From Paramecium octaurelia (Eukaryota; Ciliophora; Oligohymenophorea; Peniculida; Parameciidae), in contig CAJJDP010000107.1 in NCBI GenBank assembly GCA_905182995.1, positions 159,818-223,817 on the forward strand: a stretch of DNA of 64,000 nucleotides, read 5' to 3'. The position numbers were made by a program, and so were the translations under genes. Shown here piece by piece: positions 11,982 through 25,865 of this stretch. The notes beneath the pieces were generated by a model. It made no database searches, had not been told where the DNA came from, and worked only from the letters and a program-made list of their open reading frames with translations. The stretch's first letter is position 1; every line of letters starts with the position of its first letter.

Positions 11982-14716
11982 TCAATAATCATAATATCCC
12001 ATATAAAATGGCACTCTCAACATCAGCATAGAAGGATTGTAGCCATAAATCTTGGTTCTCTTCACGATTTTCTCAAGTCTAGGTCCTCCAGTTCTGATTT
12101 CATTGAAGCAATCCTAACAAAAATCTACCAAAGCCTAACCATAAATTCAATATTCATTACCAAATCAGTGAGTTTTCCTGGTAAACAATTTAAGACGATG
12201 TATCTGAAGCCTTTAACATCTCCGTCACATCCATTGCAATCCAAGGCATGATTTTGAGTGTATTGATCTCCTCTTTTGACTTTTTGGTTGTTTCCCACTC
12301 TATACACATCAATATCATTTAACACAGACTTGTCAACAAGGGGAGCATTGAAGAAGATCAGATTGTCTTGAACTCTGAATTTCTTATAGCCAGCAGCTTT
12401 AGGATCGACAACCTCTGCACATTTGACACAATAGAATTCATCAGAGAACGGACTGTAATATTGTTAGGTTTGATCATTGAGTTCATTTTGACATAGTTTG
12501 CATGCCTTTCCAGGGAATAACAGATTCAATGTTCTTTGAACAGTTTGGTTGACTTAGAAGTTGGATAAGGGAACAACCTTATTCAATAAAGCAAGAAATG
12601 CATCAAGATACTTCTACTTGCCTTCTCTAATTGTGTACTCAATGATGGGAGCAAATCTAACTACTTTCTCTCCTTGATCGATTTCTTTGAAGATGAAACT
12701 AAGTGAGAATTATCGCTTGTTGCTGAGTTATGACAATTTCTTTCTAGCATCTGAATACAAGAATTGAGTGATCTCACTATATTCGTCATCATTCAATGGT
12801 CCCTTCTAATTTAGACTTTCAATTGATTCTTCAATATAGGATGTGATGACTGATTCTATATCCTCAACCTATGATTGAATTCTGATCGATCCAACTTTGT
12901 CTACTACAATGAAATGTGGGAATGATTTCACATTGTATTAAACCTAATCAGCTTGATTCTCATCTCTTGGGAAATAGAATTCAACAACCTCTTCGATGCC
13001 TTGGTTCTTCAAGAGGAAGAGTTCATAAGCTTCCTATTTATGTTTACTCAAAGCAACCAACCTGACTTTGTCCTTAAATTTCTCCTCATTAACTAATAAC
13101 ACCTTAAGAATTTAAGTGAACTATCTATTGCATTATTGGTTGTCATCCCAATACATCACAATCAAAACTTAATCATCTTTATGTTCAATATCAACCACTT
13201 GATCTTTACCGAAGGGATGATAGTTTTGTATTGTTTGGAATGGTTATCCTAAACTCAATTCCAAACCAGATTTCAAACAATCTGTCAACTCATTGACTCT
13301 ATCAAAAATCAATCTCTTGTCTTCCTCCTACTCCTCATCATTATCAGAATCATCATCACTATCATCTATTTCTTATTAATATTTCTTGAAGATAGGCAAC
13401 ACCTAAGTGTAGATCGTCTGATATTCCTTAAATGTTAGATTCTGAATTGCTTTCTTTGACACTACTTTGACATCAGGTTGGAATTCTTCCTTATCATGAA
13501 CGTAATTGAAATATTCAGATCTTATTGTATATTCCTAAATAACTTTATAATTCTTCTTAAGAACATCCTAAAATCCACTTGTAATCATGTCTAACATTCC
13601 TGTTGGATCCTTAACTATGGATCTCTTCACCTGAACATTGTCTTTTCCTAATACAGCTGTCACATTATTTAAGAACAATTTAATAGCTTATGTAGATTGC
13701 ACTGAAACCTCATAAGATACTTTAAGATGACTTCTCTCTACAATTTCTTTAGAACCATCTTAAGCAATCTTATAACATTTAGTTAAAGATAGTCTGATAA
13801 AATCACTTTTAGCAAAACTTTTATTTTAAGACAATAGATCTGCAATTTATTAAGTCAATGCCTTCTTGATGAATCTGAAGGTTTATTAATCAAGAAGTTC
13901 TCTGTATTTTCCATCATCCTCACTTTCTGATCCTGCTTCCCAATAAGTCTTAATGATGTTCTCCACTTCCCTGGCCTTACGAGTCACTTCAATCACTTCA
14001 TTCTCCTTTCCTACCACTGCAATCTTTGGAAGGTAATTCAATTCCATGGCTCTCTGAAAAGCATTCGAGGAATCCCAACCCAAAGAATAGCGATAGTGTT
14101 GAAACTGAGTCAATTGATTGTTCTTAAGGTGATTCTTGAAATTGTTGGCATCATCATCCAAAGATACAGCTATAGGGTTTATTTGCAATTTCAGATTTTA
14201 ATTCAAACTTAACCAATTATTGAGTTCATTCAAACTTCTTGTTGACTTCTCATTCTCAGATGACTAAACAATAATGGTGTCATTCTTACCCAAAAAACAA
14301 TTAAATCTGTTGACCCTTGTTTAGTTTTGAAGCTTCCTTTCTTTGTCTCGAAAGTGTTCAAATCCAAACTTTCTACTCCATTTATTGTTCCAAATTAGAA
14401 TCCTGCCTTGATCTTAGGCTTAATGCTCTCCTTAAAGTTCTCGAATTGTTTAATCACATCCATATTGTTACCATAAGTGGCTTAATCCAAAGCATCGCAG
14501 AACTCATCGTACTTGGCTGTCTGCTCCAATTTAAATCTATTGGATGACTTCAGCAGTATTCTTTACACTAAACTATAATATGCGGTTATTCGCAAAGCAA
14601 TACCCCTTTCTTTTCAACACCTCCCATTTCTTTTATCTCTCTATCTTAAAACTTTCAGGTATCAGATGGCGAACTTTGTTTAGGATTTAAAGATCCACAG
14701 GCTATTCTTGCGACAT
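11982..14716 (-). CDS. Protein with two thioredoxin-like folds and a C-terminal ZZ zinc finger
   Basis: 887 aa with three introns (14548-14566, 14264-14289, 12135-12160) giving exact codons. An N-terminal thioredoxin-like region is suggested by TDLIVFWSSENE, INPIAVSLDDDANNF and LNYLPKIAVVGKENEV. A second lies mid-protein (VLIVMYWDDNQQCNRQF, VRLVALSKHKQEAYELF, VKSFPHFIVVDKVGSI). Neither keeps a CXXC redox pair, so binding rather than redox catalysis is inferred. An acidic stretch separates them. The C-terminus has a CXXC pair set (CKLCQNEL, FYCVKCAEV) and a ZZ finger (HALDCNGCDGDVKGFRY, DFCQDCFNEIRTGG). ZZ fingers bind peptide N-termini. I know no standard family with this exact order. Confidence 0.8.
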
Positions 14717-14737
14717 GTGTTTTAATTATTTTATTTT
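14717..14737. promoter_or_regulatory. 21-bp divergent gap between two start codons
   Basis: The minus-strand thioredoxin/ZZ gene starts at 14716 and a plus-strand frame starts at ATG 14738. The gap is AT-rich. Transcription signals for both must sit in or overlap the flanking 5' coding ends. Confidence 0.45.
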
Positions 14738-15751
14738 ATGTATTCTAGATATCCAAAATATCCATTAGACTCTCTCCTTCCCTTCAACCAAATGCAATAT
14801 CCATTTCACTCCAAATCCTTATGCTCATCCCTCCTTCCTCCTCCTCGATATTAGAGTGACATGATCGATACAGCAACACAAATCACCATCTCAAATAAAA
14901 GATTCCTAATTGGACTCGATCCTAAATTAATTCTAATTCAATTCGAATTGGACCCACAACATAATCACAATATGAAGTTGTACTATAATAGGGCTCATTC
15001 TTTTAAGGTATCAATTTCTATTTATAAAATAAAGAAATTCATGAATCACCATAAAATTATATAAAATTATTAATTAGAAAAATCTTCCGTGCTTTGCATC
15101 TCTATCATATTTATATCATTTGCTTAATAATTACTTTATTCTGCATTATAGCATACGTTATCTGGACATTTAGAATTAATTCGTTTTTGTTAATCAAAAA
15201 AAATATATTTATTAAGGAAATAGATCAATAATATAAAGTGTTTTTCATTAAAAATACCCATGAACATTAAAAAAATTAATGGGAAAGAACCTTTAAAATA
15301 ATAGTATAGGCTTAAATTTGATATTAATCAAAGAACAGTTAAAAATGTGTGAGGTTTAAAGTAAATAAACAAAAAAATAATATTTGAAGGTGAAGGTGGA
15401 ATTCTTAACATGTAAAGTCTGTAAAGTACTTTGGAGGTAGTAAAATTATTATAACAACTTCAGGATAGATAGTGAAGTTTGAAATATCTAAAAACAAAAT
15501 AATATGTATAGTAACTATGATTCAGAATGAAGAAGTGTTAAGAAAACAAGTTGTATGAACTCTATAATATTTAAGTATATTGCAACATTAAAGATGAAGA
15601 TTAGATAAATTAAGATGGTCAAATTTATTGGTTTTATTATGTAAACCATACGTCAAGTGATAATAGGGAGTTACAATTTTAAGAGGGATATTGTAGACCT
15701 GTAAAGTCTGTTAAATTTATTGATTATGAAAGCTTAATTAGCTGTTAATGA
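14738..15751 (+). CDS. Hypothetical protein with one hydrophobic segment and CXXC pair (model incomplete)
   Basis: The first exon reads MYSRYPKYPLDSLLPF and ITISNKRFLIGLDPKL. Further plus-strand coding pieces follow: a hydrophobic stretch (YIICLIITLFCIIAYVIW), FKVKVEFLTCKVCKVLW, and a C-terminal piece (DGQIYWFYYVNHTSS, YCRPVKSVKFIDYES) ending at TGA 15749-15751. Introns of about 30 and 29 nt near 15306-15335 and 15361-15389 join some pieces, but the join after AHSFK (about 15006) and the one near 15480-15530 are unresolved. It could be one gene or two. No family recognised. Confidence 0.4.
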
Positions 15752-15843
15752 TGTCTCCGCATTTGCAATTAAACTTATTTAAATTATTTTTTGTAAATGA
15801 TTACTTTTAAACAGGTATTTAACTTTAAAAATATATATATATA

Positions 15844-16374
15844 TCAATTTTTAAACACTTCTACAAATTGCTTAGTTTGATCATGCAATTCTTCAATTTG
15901 ATGTTTGACTGTTTCATCATTGACATCTTCTAGTACATACTTGATTATTATATTGTTTTATTACATCTCTATCTCCATCATCTGTAAAGTCTGTATATTT
16001 GATTTATCCATCGTCTTCAAGAGCATATGTGATTTTGAGATGATAACCCATTCTCTTTTTTCCTCGACTCAAGTATAAATGAGCTTCTCCTTCAACTGAC
16101 TCTACGGCTGAAATCTTGGTTTATCCAATTTTCATCTAAAAACCTTAATTAGCTATAATACTCCGATAATGTTCTCTAATGATTTTTTAATGTCACTCAT
16201 GGGGACTTTCTTCTCTTCCCAAGTTCCTGAGACATTCCATTGTGATCCTATTGTTTAAGGTTATTAAACTTAGGAGGGATCTTCTACCTTTTTAGGTTGA
16301 CAATCAATTTTAGGATGATTGGGATCATGTTTAACCCAATAAGTATATGAATGCTCCTTCTTTGGATTGTCCAT
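15844..16374 (-). CDS. Aha1 N-domain-only protein (Hch1-like Hsp90 co-chaperone)
   Basis: 159 aa; introns 16136-16161 (26 nt) and 15940-15964 (25 nt) give exact codons. The protein matches the N-terminal domain of the Activator of Hsp90 ATPase: SYTYWVKHDPNHPK, SQWNVSGTWEEKKV, VESVEGEAHLYLSRGKKRMG, YHLKITYALEDDGQI and ends EELHDQTKQFVEVFKN. The C-terminal Aha1/START-like domain present in full-length Aha1 is absent, as in yeast Hch1. The family binds the Hsp90 middle domain and stimulates its ATPase. It lies 60 bp downstream of the Polo-kinase gene on the same strand. Confidence 0.85.
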
Positions 16375-16434
16375 TTAAATTTCCAGAATATTTATAAATT
16401 AATTATTAATAAAGTAAACATTCATCATTAACAA

Positions 16435-18227
<1,793 letters not shown>

Positions 18228-18440
18228 TTAAATTAATAATTAAAAAAATAATTAGACCAATTCAATTTCCATAAAATCGTCACTCTCCAATATTCTTCCC
18301 CAAGTCCTTCTTAAAGCCATACTAAATCAGCGTCATCATCAACGTTGAATCTATATCCTTTAACAACATATGTCTTATACTCTAATAATTGCAAAATTAA
18401 AATATAGAATTATAAGTTCTCTCTTATATTCTCATTAATA
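18228..18440. other. Divergent intergenic region with a coding-like minus-strand stretch
   Basis: Between the Polo-kinase and VPS11 starts. Part of it (about 18250-18425) is less AT-rich than usual spacers and, on the minus strand, reads EYKTYVVKGYRFNVDDDADL followed by GEEYWRVTILWKLNW, without an ATG. It could be a small unannotated gene, an upstream exon, or chance. Confidence 0.3.
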
Positions 18441-20070
18441 ATGTAAAAAATTGACAATTTAGAACCCACTCAAGCTATAGCCACTCATTTTCTTGATATC
18501 TCCAATATTGAACAATTAGTTTAGTACTTAGAGAAACTGCACTAATAACCCAAAGTGGAAAAACATCATACAGCCTTACTACTAAATTGCTACATTAAAC
18601 TAAGGCAATTCGACAATTTTATAGAGAAAATAGAAAAGTATGGATTCGAAAGTGAACTATTTGATATTGAAACAGCAATAAGAGAATGTCGATCATCCAA
18701 TTATCTTGATATTGCATTAAAAATGGCATCGAAGAAAAATATCTATTAGGCTTGTCTCTAAATATATATTTTTGACAAAGCAGAATGCGGAGCTGCACTA
18801 GAATATATTAGAGATACAATAATATTAGAAGAGAAAGTAATTCACACATTTTCATATAGTCTAGGCTAATTATTTGAAGGAATTCGGTCTTGAGTTAATG
18901 AGGAGTGAACCTTAATTTACATTAGAAGTAATCTAGAATTTAATCTTGTTAATCAATATTGTATAAAACCTAAAAAAACAATTTGAATCAAGAAAGGGCA
19001 TTGATTCATTAGACAGGTTAACTTAAGAATAATAGAAGGTTTGGAAATACTTCAATTTGACTAATGATCAATTAGCGAATATTTATTCAATAACATTTTG
19101 CAAGCCTGATGAATTTTTACACATATTTGGAGGATATAATAGTTATTTAGAAAGATATTTGAGATTTCTAATAGAAGAATGCAAGAATCTTCCAAATGAA
19201 ATGGCCATATTTCATAGATATTTTAGTTATCACTTGGAGAGATTCGAAAGAAAGGAAGAAGTAAAGGAAAGTGAAAAAAGGATTATGAGTTTATTGTTGG
19301 ATGATAAGAATGAGTCAAAATATGATAAAAATCACTTGTTGGTGCAATTCAAAATTTACAATTTTACAGAAGGAATCATATGTTTATTGAAGAAATTGTA
19401 AATGAGAGAGGAACTCTTGAATTTTTATATTACAAAAAAGGATAATGAAGAAATATTAAATTTATGTACTGAATATGGTGAATAAGAGTAAAACTTATGG
19501 GTTTTAGCCTTGAAGTATTTTGCTAAGCCAGAAAACAAGGCTACTCATTATATTCCAAATATACTGAAAGAATTAAGTAAGTTGGAGTCTATTTCTTCAT
19601 TTTTGATCTTAGACATTATGAAAGAAAACAGTAATGTGAAGTTTGGTCAGATGAGAGATTTCTTAAAGTAATAATTACAAAGAGATTATACAGAAATCAA
19701 AGATAATTTGAATGTTATAAAAGAGAACATGTAATAAACAAGTGAAACTAGAACAGAATTTTAATAATTAAAAACTCAAGCATAAATATTTTCATTCGGA
19801 AAGTGTACTGCCTGTGATAATGCCTTAGTTAATCCCTCTTTTCATTTCATATGTGGACATCAATATCATTAGAATTGCATATAAATGTATATATGAATAT
19901 ATTATACAAGTGAAGACAAGAAAAGAATATGTATGAGATGCAATTTGGAGATTCAAATGATCCAAAATAAACAAAAAGAAATAGATGATTCTAATGAATA
20001 AATGGTAAAAGTCAGATCCAAAATGCTTGAAACTAGTTCAAAATATGATATAATTTCGAAATATAAATGA
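18441..20070 (+). CDS. VPS11-like protein lacking the N-terminal beta-propeller
   Basis: 525 aa; introns 18837-18864 (28 nt) and 19887-19910 (24 nt) give exact codons. The protein matches the C-terminal half of VPS11, a core subunit of the HOPS and CORVET vacuole/lysosome tethering complexes: LVQYLEKLHQQ, HTALLLNCYIKL, FDIETAIRECRSSNYL, LWVLALKYFAKPEN and a RING-H2 (CTACDNALVNPSFHFICGH, YHQNC, ICMRCN). Canonical VPS11 starts with a roughly 350-residue beta-propeller. Here ATG 18441 begins just before the LEP motif that opens the solenoid, and the upstream 213 bp plus a divergent gene leave no room for it. Coiled-coil sequence (IKDNLNVIKENMQQTSE) precedes the RING as in the family. Confidence 0.85.
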
Positions 20071-20407
20071 AGATAATATCTAAATTTTAAATATGAAATA
20101 TGAAATCTAACTTTGAAAAACCTACTCATTAACATTACGAAATACAATAGAATCTATAATTATACTGAATTAAAGGTAGACTATTAATAATTCCTCATTT
20201 CTCCAATATTCATCTTTTGAATAAACTAAATTAACTATTAAATTTAACATTAATAGAGTAAAAATCTAGGTCTTTTGAATTGAGATATTCATTCAATCTA
20301 TATACAATTTTAAAATTAAATTAGCTAAGAAGTTACTCTGATTTAATTATGTATTCGCTAAACATACATAATGTTTATTTTATAAAACTGTAAAACAATT
20401 ATTATTT
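20071..20407. other. Intergenic, AT-rich, nothing recognised
   Basis: 337 bp between two plus-strand genes. It carries no convincing coding frame, RNA gene or repeat. Confidence 0.55.
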
Positions 20408-22141
20408 ATGAATTGTTTTGAACACAATACTCCCTACACGCTTCTTTGTTGGGTAAAAGGATGCAATAAGAAATTTCTATGCAATCAATGTATGTAAAAA
20501 CATGACCCTCAACATTTCTAAATGATTCAATCTCTAAATGACCTTGATTCTTAAATTAACTAAATACCCAAATCCATTTAATAAAATCTAATTCTCCTTA
20601 GCTCTCAATTAAGTTCTGCGTAACTCCAAATCACATTGAATAAAGATTCACTAAAAAAACAGATCATCAAACTTTCAGATTTACTTAAGGCTAAACTTGA
20701 TCTTGAAATCAACAATTTCTGTTCATCAGCAATAGATTATACCACTGTTTATTATAAATAGTTTGAAAATGATATTACTGCTTTATTCAACACCATGTCT
20801 GAACATTCCAATATTTTCACTCCATAGACAGGTAGACCAATAAATGAGTTTTAATTCACGCAGTTGATCCAATAACAAGAGAAAATGTTTGATATTATTC
20901 TACCAAAGCTAAACCAATAAGTGTAAATGTTTGTCCAGCAAATATCAAACAATTAACTGATCATGAAAACTGAAAACTTTCATTCAATATTAAATAATAA
21001 CATTTCTAAAAGCTTTTAATTGACCAATTTACTTTTCACAAGTGAAGCACTCCAAGCATAAACACCAAAGCTAAATCCTAAATAAAATCGGATCAAATCC
21101 CCTTTAATTCCAAAAATAGATCTTAAGAAAAATGCATCATAGTTATTTTCTTAAAAATAATAATCTGATAGAACAAGCGATTAGTAGGCATTCTATAATG
21201 ATAGCATGGTTGAATTGAGTGGATCTAGATTTCTTTAATAAAAGTCTATCAATACAGTACTTACTGGACACACTGATATTATTTTATGTATTTGTGCTTT
21301 TTCTAATACTTCTATTTTATCAGGGAGTGCAGGAGGAACTATAAGAATCTTTTATATCGATAATGCGTTAACCTAAACTAAATTGAATGATCACTAAGGG
21401 GATGTGTTGGCATTAATAAAAATTAATGATACTAATTTTTGTAGTGCAAGTTCTGATTAAACTGTTCGTATGTGGAACTATTAAAGAAAGATATGTGAGT
21501 ATGTACTTGTTGGACATGAAAAACCAGTCAACGCTCTAATACATTTATAAGACTCGGACTAATTGGCTTCAGGTAGTTTAGATCACACAATCAAAATTTG
21601 GTCTCTCAAAAGACCTAAAATGAGATTAAACATTCAAGATCATCAAAAAATCTTTGCTTTATGTTATGTATAATCTAAAGGATTAATTGTGAGTGGAGGA
21701 GAGGGTATATTAAGTGTGTTTAATATGATCAATGGGTATTGTAGGGATAAATTAGAAGGACATGCAGGAAATGTTCTATGTGTGAAGTACTTAAAAGAAG
21801 TTGTCAATGGAGAGTATATTTCTTTGGTATCATCTGGAGGGTAGGATTAAAAAATAATTTTGTGGAATCTGGATAGAGCTTAGAAATTATATATATTGGT
21901 TGGTCATTAAGATTATGTTACCTGTTTAACTTTTGATAGTGAAAATAATCAACTATGGTCTGGTGGAGCTGATTAGACAATAAGATGTTGGGATATTGAG
22001 AAGGGTAGATAAGTTTTTATTTTTAAAAGACATACAAACTAAATTAGTAGTATTGAATATCTTTCTAGTAGATAATTGATAATAAGTGGAAGTTGGGATA
22101 AAAAAATAAGATTAACATCTAGATCTGTTTTAGTAAATTGA
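20408..22141 (+). CDS. B-box-like zinc finger plus WD40-repeat protein
   Basis: Intronless, 577 aa. The N-terminus has a B-box-type Cys/His array (MNCFEHNTPYTLLCWVKGC, FLCNQCMQKHDPQH), then a helical, Gln-rich middle (QKMFDIILPKLNQQ region). From about residue 280 seven WD40-type repeats form a propeller: VLTGHTDIILCICAFS, SGSAGGTIRIFYI, SASSDQTVRMWNY, LASGSLDHTIKIWSL, KIILWNLDRAQ, LWSGGADQTIRCWDI and SGSWDKKIRL. Such RING-less B-box/WD40 proteins are abundant in ciliates and usually serve as scaffolds or ubiquitin-ligase substrate adaptors; specific function unknown. Confidence 0.85.
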
Positions 22142-22321
22142 TAATATTATTAATGATAATTAACTTATAGATATATATTTTATAATGAAAAGTCATTTTA
22201 ATTTAATTGTTGCACTAAACATAAAAAATTAAAATATATTATATTTTATTTTCTCCTTTAAATATATATAAAATTATCCATATGTTAAAGCCCAATACAC
22301 ATAAATATATTATATTATTAA

Positions 22322-23948
22322 TCAATATAAGCTCAATTGTTATTTAATATTGTCTATATTTAGTAAGCACTCTGGGTCACGATTATATATTTTCAAATAT
22401 TATGCTAATTTAATTAAATCTTTTGCTTCCTGGCTTCTGCAGCACCCAAAGTAATCTCTTAAATTTTGATCCCAAGGAGTGGCTCTGCACGCAAGAAGTA
22501 TTTTGGCAATTTCTAAATTATTGTTTACAAGAGCAAAATATAAAGGTTTTTGAAGAAAGAAATCATTAGAGTTGACATCTGCCCCATAGCACAGTAGTAA
22601 CTTGAGCATCTCAGTTGATTAGATCATGACAGCAAGATGTATAGCATATTGGCCTAATTCATCAAATGAACCTATCAGTTTTTTCTCTTGATCCAGCATT
22701 TACTTAGCAGCATGAATATTGTTGTATTTAACAAATCTTAGAAAAGCCACTGAACCTGGGGATTAGTATGGGACTAGTTATTATTATTATTCCAACAACT
22801 AAAATAGTATAAGCAATTAATTATACTTAATGAACAAACATCTGTTTGATGACTGCAATTTTAGCCAAAACTTTTAATTTCCTTATGATTCTTCGTCTTT
22901 TTACTTTTTTATCATAATAAATAGGATAGAATTCAATCAATTCCTCATCATCCTTTCTTTTTTCAATATCGAAAACGGTTTAGGAATATGATTTTACTAA
23001 GCCTTGAGCTTCTCTCTTAATCTACTTAGTTTTTGCTGATTATGGTGTATGTCTATGAGGCTTGAAATGTTAAAGTGGCAATTCTTTATTGAATTGTTAT
23101 CTGACTTCCTGTTTTTACTTGAGTTTCTGAATGTTCAATACTTTTTGGGGGGATTCAGTGTATGATTTGAGATATTCGTTAAATTAATCATCTTTCCTCA
23201 TAGATTTCTATTCAATGACAAATTATAACCACTTATTGCTAAGAAAGCGATCCAAGCCTACTCTTGGATCAGTGCTCTTTCCAAAGTTCATTTTGGTGAA
23301 ATTGTCAATGGTGGGACTTGGTTGATTGAGTTGTCTGATATTCCCGTAGGATTTCATCTTTAATTGAGCACGCATGGCTAGAGTATTAATGTTTTTGGTT
23401 TAAGTAATAAAGCATTTAAGTGAATCTGATTATTTAATATTGAAGTTTGGTTCTTGATCAAATTAATTGTCAAATTCTCTTAGTATTTTTTGGGAAACGA
23501 CAGTTTATTATTTTCTTAGCTTTCTGAAATTAGGCTTATTGGAGGTTTTACTACTTTAACCAACTAACTCTTATACTTTTTTGATATCCTTAGTTCGAAC
23601 ACTGTTGTAACTGTTACTTTCATTCTTTAGAGTGCTTGCTACAATTTACCTCATTTGCATGGAGGCAGTAGATCTGGCAGGTCCATGAGGCGAGAATAGA
23701 TGTGAGATTTAGCTGAAGGATTTTGGGTTGGTCTTTATTTTCTTAGGAGTTGATAATGTGGGTGGGATAGTCTGTTGCATATAGGTGATTTTCGGATCTT
23801 CTGTAACTTAAGTTTCCAATTCAAGGAATTATTTCTTGGGGACGTTCTGATCAGTGACAGTATTGAGTGTAAATATCTTATCTATAGATTGTTATCGACG
23901 TTGCTCAAAGAATTCCTTTAACTTTCTATTTATAAAATCCCAATTCAT
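22322..23948 (-). CDS. Ankyrin-repeat protein with long N-terminal basic region
   Basis: 532 aa with one intron (22799-22826, 28 nt) giving exact codons. About 370 N-terminal residues are polar, basic and Gln/Ser-rich with no recognisable domain (NFGKSTDPRVGLDRFL, YTESPQKVLNIQKLKQKQ). A basic patch (YDKKVKRRRIIRKLKVL) precedes the intron. The C-terminus carries ankyrin repeats: LGQYAIHLAVMIQSTEMLK, LLLCYGADVNSNDF, KPLYFALVNNNLEIAKILL. Ankyrin repeats bind partner proteins. The patch between has nuclear-localisation character, but no function is assignable. Confidence 0.8.
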
Positions 23949-24038
23949 ATAAAATAATAAATTGCATAATAATTGGATATATAGTCGAATTGTCGAATAT
24001 GTATGATTAAACCTTAACTAGATTTTTATTTTATATAC

Positions 24039-25865
24039 TCAATAGCGTGTAGATGTTCCAAACATGATCTGATCGGCATAAGCTTTGTATTGATTGACAA
24101 GCACAGAATGCAGGGAACACTGTATATTTTGAGCCGAATTGAAAAAAAACTTGAGTGGGTATTGTTGGCTTGAAGAGTCAAAGGTTAGCAATTTAGAAAA
24201 GGCTACCGTAAACGCAAGCTAAATGGAGAGAAAGATGATTTACTTTGATCTTCGCAACATTATAAGATGGACGTCCAACATTATTTTATGGATTGAGTGG
24301 ATCGATAATGACCAAACTTTGTTATTGACAATAAGCGAAATTGTGAGGATCAAAAATAATCGTGGTCTCCTATTCAAACACCTCAGGTTGATCTGGACAG
24401 ATTGTTTTCCCTGCATAATCCAATTCGCATCCATATACATTCAAGAATTCAATTAGTAATGTACCTATGGTTGGCCAATTCTTATCCTGGTTTTGGTAGC
24501 TCTGTAGAAATGATACAATCATCAAAATCAATCCATATGAACTCAATCCACCACTGTAAGTGTCTGAGAGATCACTCTTATGCAGAAACTGTTTCATAAT
24601 TAGAGTCAACGGTTTGAGGGGTTCATAATTTTTGATATACTTACGAATCAACTAAACACATTGCAAACCATTATGCTTGGTCTCTTAAATTGAAATATCG
24701 AGTCTCTTATTCATATACTGTTTATTGCATTTTGCTCTAAGTACAGGAGTAGTTGACTATGTGACACATTTTGTTTCTTCTATAAATTTGCATTTCTTTA
24801 ATTCAACTTCGATTCTTTACAAAATATCAGTCACAAACTTCTCATGTTAGTTTGATATCTTAATGACCAGATCAATGTCTGAGTGTGGCAAACATAACTC
24901 TGTTGCATAGGAACCATACACATCTATTTGGGCACCTGCATAAGTGGCACTTACAACAGCAGATATTTCATCAATAAGTTTTTAGAACGCGTTCCTATTC
25001 TTCTTATTGTATTAATCGATTTCAGCAACAAACAATTTGATATCTTACGTCAATTGTTCTACTGTATCATAAGTGGGCAAATATTGAGTACATTGTCCCA
25101 TTTCTAATTAATATTCATAGAACTTCATCTCTTTGCTTTGATCCTTCTGCTGATTCTTATTCTTTTTGCTACTCAGAGGTATCAACCCATCAACCTATTC
25201 TGTTTGTGTTGCTGTTGTGTTTTTTGGATATTCCATCTTTATCCCCAACTATTGCAAATATTGTTTGTTGTTTCTATACAATTTATCTACTTGATCTCTG
25301 TCCTAAATATTCAAAGTCAGAGAACATAGTTTCTATCCCTTTTATACTTATGGTATTTTTGGAGTCTAAGCAGTTTTCTTTGATTACAATTCTTGTTGCT
25401 CTTCAACGAATAATTGATATGGTCTCTATACGCTAAAGTTTTGGATCAATATGTCATTCACTCTCTTACTCTGCTCTGACAATTCTGAAACTTCAGTGTA
25501 AATCTTGTTCTTATCTAATGTTAAACTCCAATATTACTCAAAAATTGGCTATTCTTATTTGCCAGAAGTGCTTAGTAATAAAACTTTGATTCAACCAAAT
25601 TCAATATTATCTCATCATGCACTAAAATCATAAACAATTTATCAGTACATTCTTTTGAAATCTAAATCTCCTCCTTCTCCCATAGTGACAATGCAAACTT
25701 GGTGACGTCCTCCATATGGCCCACAATCTCCCTGACTCTCTTCAATATATAAACTAATGTAATCAATAGGTTTTAGTCTTTCTATTGAGACAGAATATTT
25801 CGAAAAACAATATTGTCAATCATTGGGAAATGCTATCTAATCTGCTTCAAAACATCTTAATTCAT
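24039..25865 (-). CDS. TRF4/PAPD-type non-canonical poly(A) or terminal uridylyl transferase
   Basis: 592 aa; introns 25515-25537 (23 nt) and 24219-24243 (25 nt) give exact codons. The nucleotidyltransferase core shows YGSYATELCLPHSDIDLVI (GS motif with the DXD metal-binding pair, around residues 310-330), a TRF4-like helix LKPLTLIMKQFLHKSDL, and the signature YSGGLSSYGLILMIVSFLQ and GTLLIEFLNVYG. The family adds short A or U tails to RNAs for exosome decay or RNAi. The N-terminal 200 residues are helical and the region before the core is Lys/Gln-rich. Ciliates use such enzymes in small-RNA pathways, so that is a possible but unproven role. Confidence 0.88.

Noticed and set aside
22400-22609. 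Stand-alone small ankyrin gene
   Set aside because: A 28-nt intron (22799-22826) joins it in frame to the long upstream exon; TAA at its apparent end is Gln and the protein continues to TGA 22322.
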